Origin: Candidatus Gemmiger stercorigallinarum
GTDB taxonomy: Bacteria > Bacillota > Clostridia > Oscillospirales > Ruminococcaceae
Direction: 5' to 3'
Length of the DNA: 64,000 nucleotides
Assembly: GCA_019119495.1 (NCBI GenBank)
Contig: DWWX01000011.1
Location: 1 to 64,000 of the forward strand
Below are positions 63,564-64,000 of the stretch, piece after piece. Below the pieces are notes generated by a model. It was not told where the DNA came from, searched no databases, and saw only the letters and a list, made by a program, of their open reading frames with translations. Numbering within the stretch: the stretch's first letter is position 1; each line of letters opens with the position of its first letter. The position numbers and the translations under genes are program-made.

Positions 63564-63585
63564 TATCTCTTTAAGTTGGGGAAAC
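63564..63585. repeat. Right-end recombination site (attR side)
   Basis: The complement reads GTTTCCCCAACTTAAAGAGA, an imperfect inverted copy of the left-end sequence at 45991-46010. The GGGA core is at 63579-63582. Confidence 0.75.
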
Positions 63586-64000
63586 CGGCGGCGGCTACCC
63601 TGACCCGGCGCTGCTGGCGCCGCTGGCCGCCGCGCTGGACCTGACGGTGGACGAGCTGCTGGCCGGCCGGCAGGCGGAAACGGATAAGGTTTCCGGCCAA
63701 CTGCCGGAACAGACAACGCCGGGCAGGGAGCAGGGCGCAGACCCGGCCGCCGACGTCTGGCTGCGCCGCCGGCTGGACCAGAACATGGCCTTTTGGGCAC
63801 TGGCCGGCCTGCTGCTGGGCGGCGCGGGAGCATACCTGCCCTGCCTGATAAACACGCAGTTGGCATGGGCGGTCTCCGGCCTGGTGCTGGTGGCAGTGGT
63901 GGCGCTGATCCTGTGCCTGCGGCTGTGGTATCGGATGCGGTGCCAGGCACTGGGCTGCCGGCCCGCCCCCACGGCCGGCCTGGCGCTGGCCTGGCTGGCG
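63579..64000 (+). pseudogene. XRE-family regulator, 3' part, cut by the mobile element
   Basis: Continues the gene begun at 45835: from GAA at 63581 it reads ETGGGYPDPALLAPLAAALD, then TVDELLAG, the end of an XRE domain. It goes on as a membrane protein with at least two helices (MAFWALAGLLLGGAGAYLPCL and AVSGLVLVAVVALILCLRLW) and runs off the window. No start codon of its own is evident, so it is probably silent. Before insertion it was an XRE regulator with a membrane C-terminus. Confidence 0.92.

Larger units (their letters stand above)
45980..63582. mobile_element. Integrative mobilizable element, about 17.6 kb, serine-recombinase type
   Basis: Bounded by a GGGA core at 45980-45983 and 63579-63582, and by imperfect inverted sequences at both ends. 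It carries a large serine recombinase, MOBV relaxase, oriT-like site, CHC2 primase-like protein and SF3 helicase, but no type IV secretion genes, so it is mobilizable rather than self-conjugative. The left half (46.0-54.5 kb) is AT-rich cargo, the right half moderately GC-rich, and the host strongly GC-rich, so the element is a recent composite arrival. Target: an XRE regulator gene. Confidence 0.92.

Noticed and set aside
45980-63582. Self-transmissible conjugative element or prophage
   Set aside because: No VirB4/VirD4-type secretion genes and no capsid, tail or terminase genes are visible, only a relaxase and recombinase.

Overview
The window looks like a chromosome segment of a high-GC, butyrate-forming gut Firmicute of the Faecalibacterium / Subdoligranulum / Gemmiger group. 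This is inferred from the ptb-buk pair, Firmicutes-type gene orders (infC-rpmI-rplT, plsX-rnc-smc-ftsY, yhbY-nadD-yqeK-LCP-rsfS) and strong codon bias to G/C; no search could be run.

Positions 1-45,800 are mostly core genome. A minus-strand ptb-buk operon (buk runs off the left edge) lies divergent to infC-rpmI-rplT, which has a consensus promoter, a terminator-bearing leader and a probable ATC start codon on infC. Then come an rRNA methyltransferase, dprA, topA, trmFO, plsX, rnc, smc, ftsY, an ITPase gene, yhbY, nadD, yqeK, a LytR-CpsA-Psr protein, rsfS, leuS, a membrane glycosyltransferase-like gene, rpsU, yqeG and a TIM-barrel gene. After a minus-strand acyltransferase comes a histidine operon (29,746-39,030): a HisZ-HisG fusion, hisD, a small DAK-type domain, an acetyltransferase, hisC, a broken REP-associated transposase, hisH, hisA, hisF, hisIE and a PHP histidinol phosphatase. 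No hisB is present. Next are a BlaR1-like/BlaI-like pair with its operator, an Hsp20 gene with a CIRCE element, a cardiolipin synthase and a ZIP transporter.

From 45,980 to 63,582 a 17.6-kb integrative mobilizable element has inserted into an XRE-type regulator gene. Both halves of that gene flank the element, and joining them at a shared GGGA core restores the reading frame. The mobility half (54,831-63,545) has a large serine recombinase at the right end, a MOBV relaxase with a likely oriT, a CHC2 primase-like protein, an SF3 helicase, a sigma-like protein and a zinc-binding accessory protein. The left half (46,172-54,509) is AT-rich cargo on the minus strand: a 397-residue protein of unknown function; an 1108-residue kinase / STAND-ATPase / helical-repeat protein; and an operon of NERD nuclease, GIY-YIG nuclease, membrane protein, small acidic protein and lipoprotein.

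The cargo is the best candidate for an undescribed system. The kinase gene and the NERD operon are preceded by the same 18-bp motif (YTGCRYYKRYAAAACCAR) exactly 18 nt before a -10 box, and a third copy with the same geometry lies before the NERD operon. This suggests one regulon joining a sensor-like kinase/ATPase to two nuclease-fold proteins and envelope proteins, possibly for anti-phage or anti-plasmid defence. That function is inferred.
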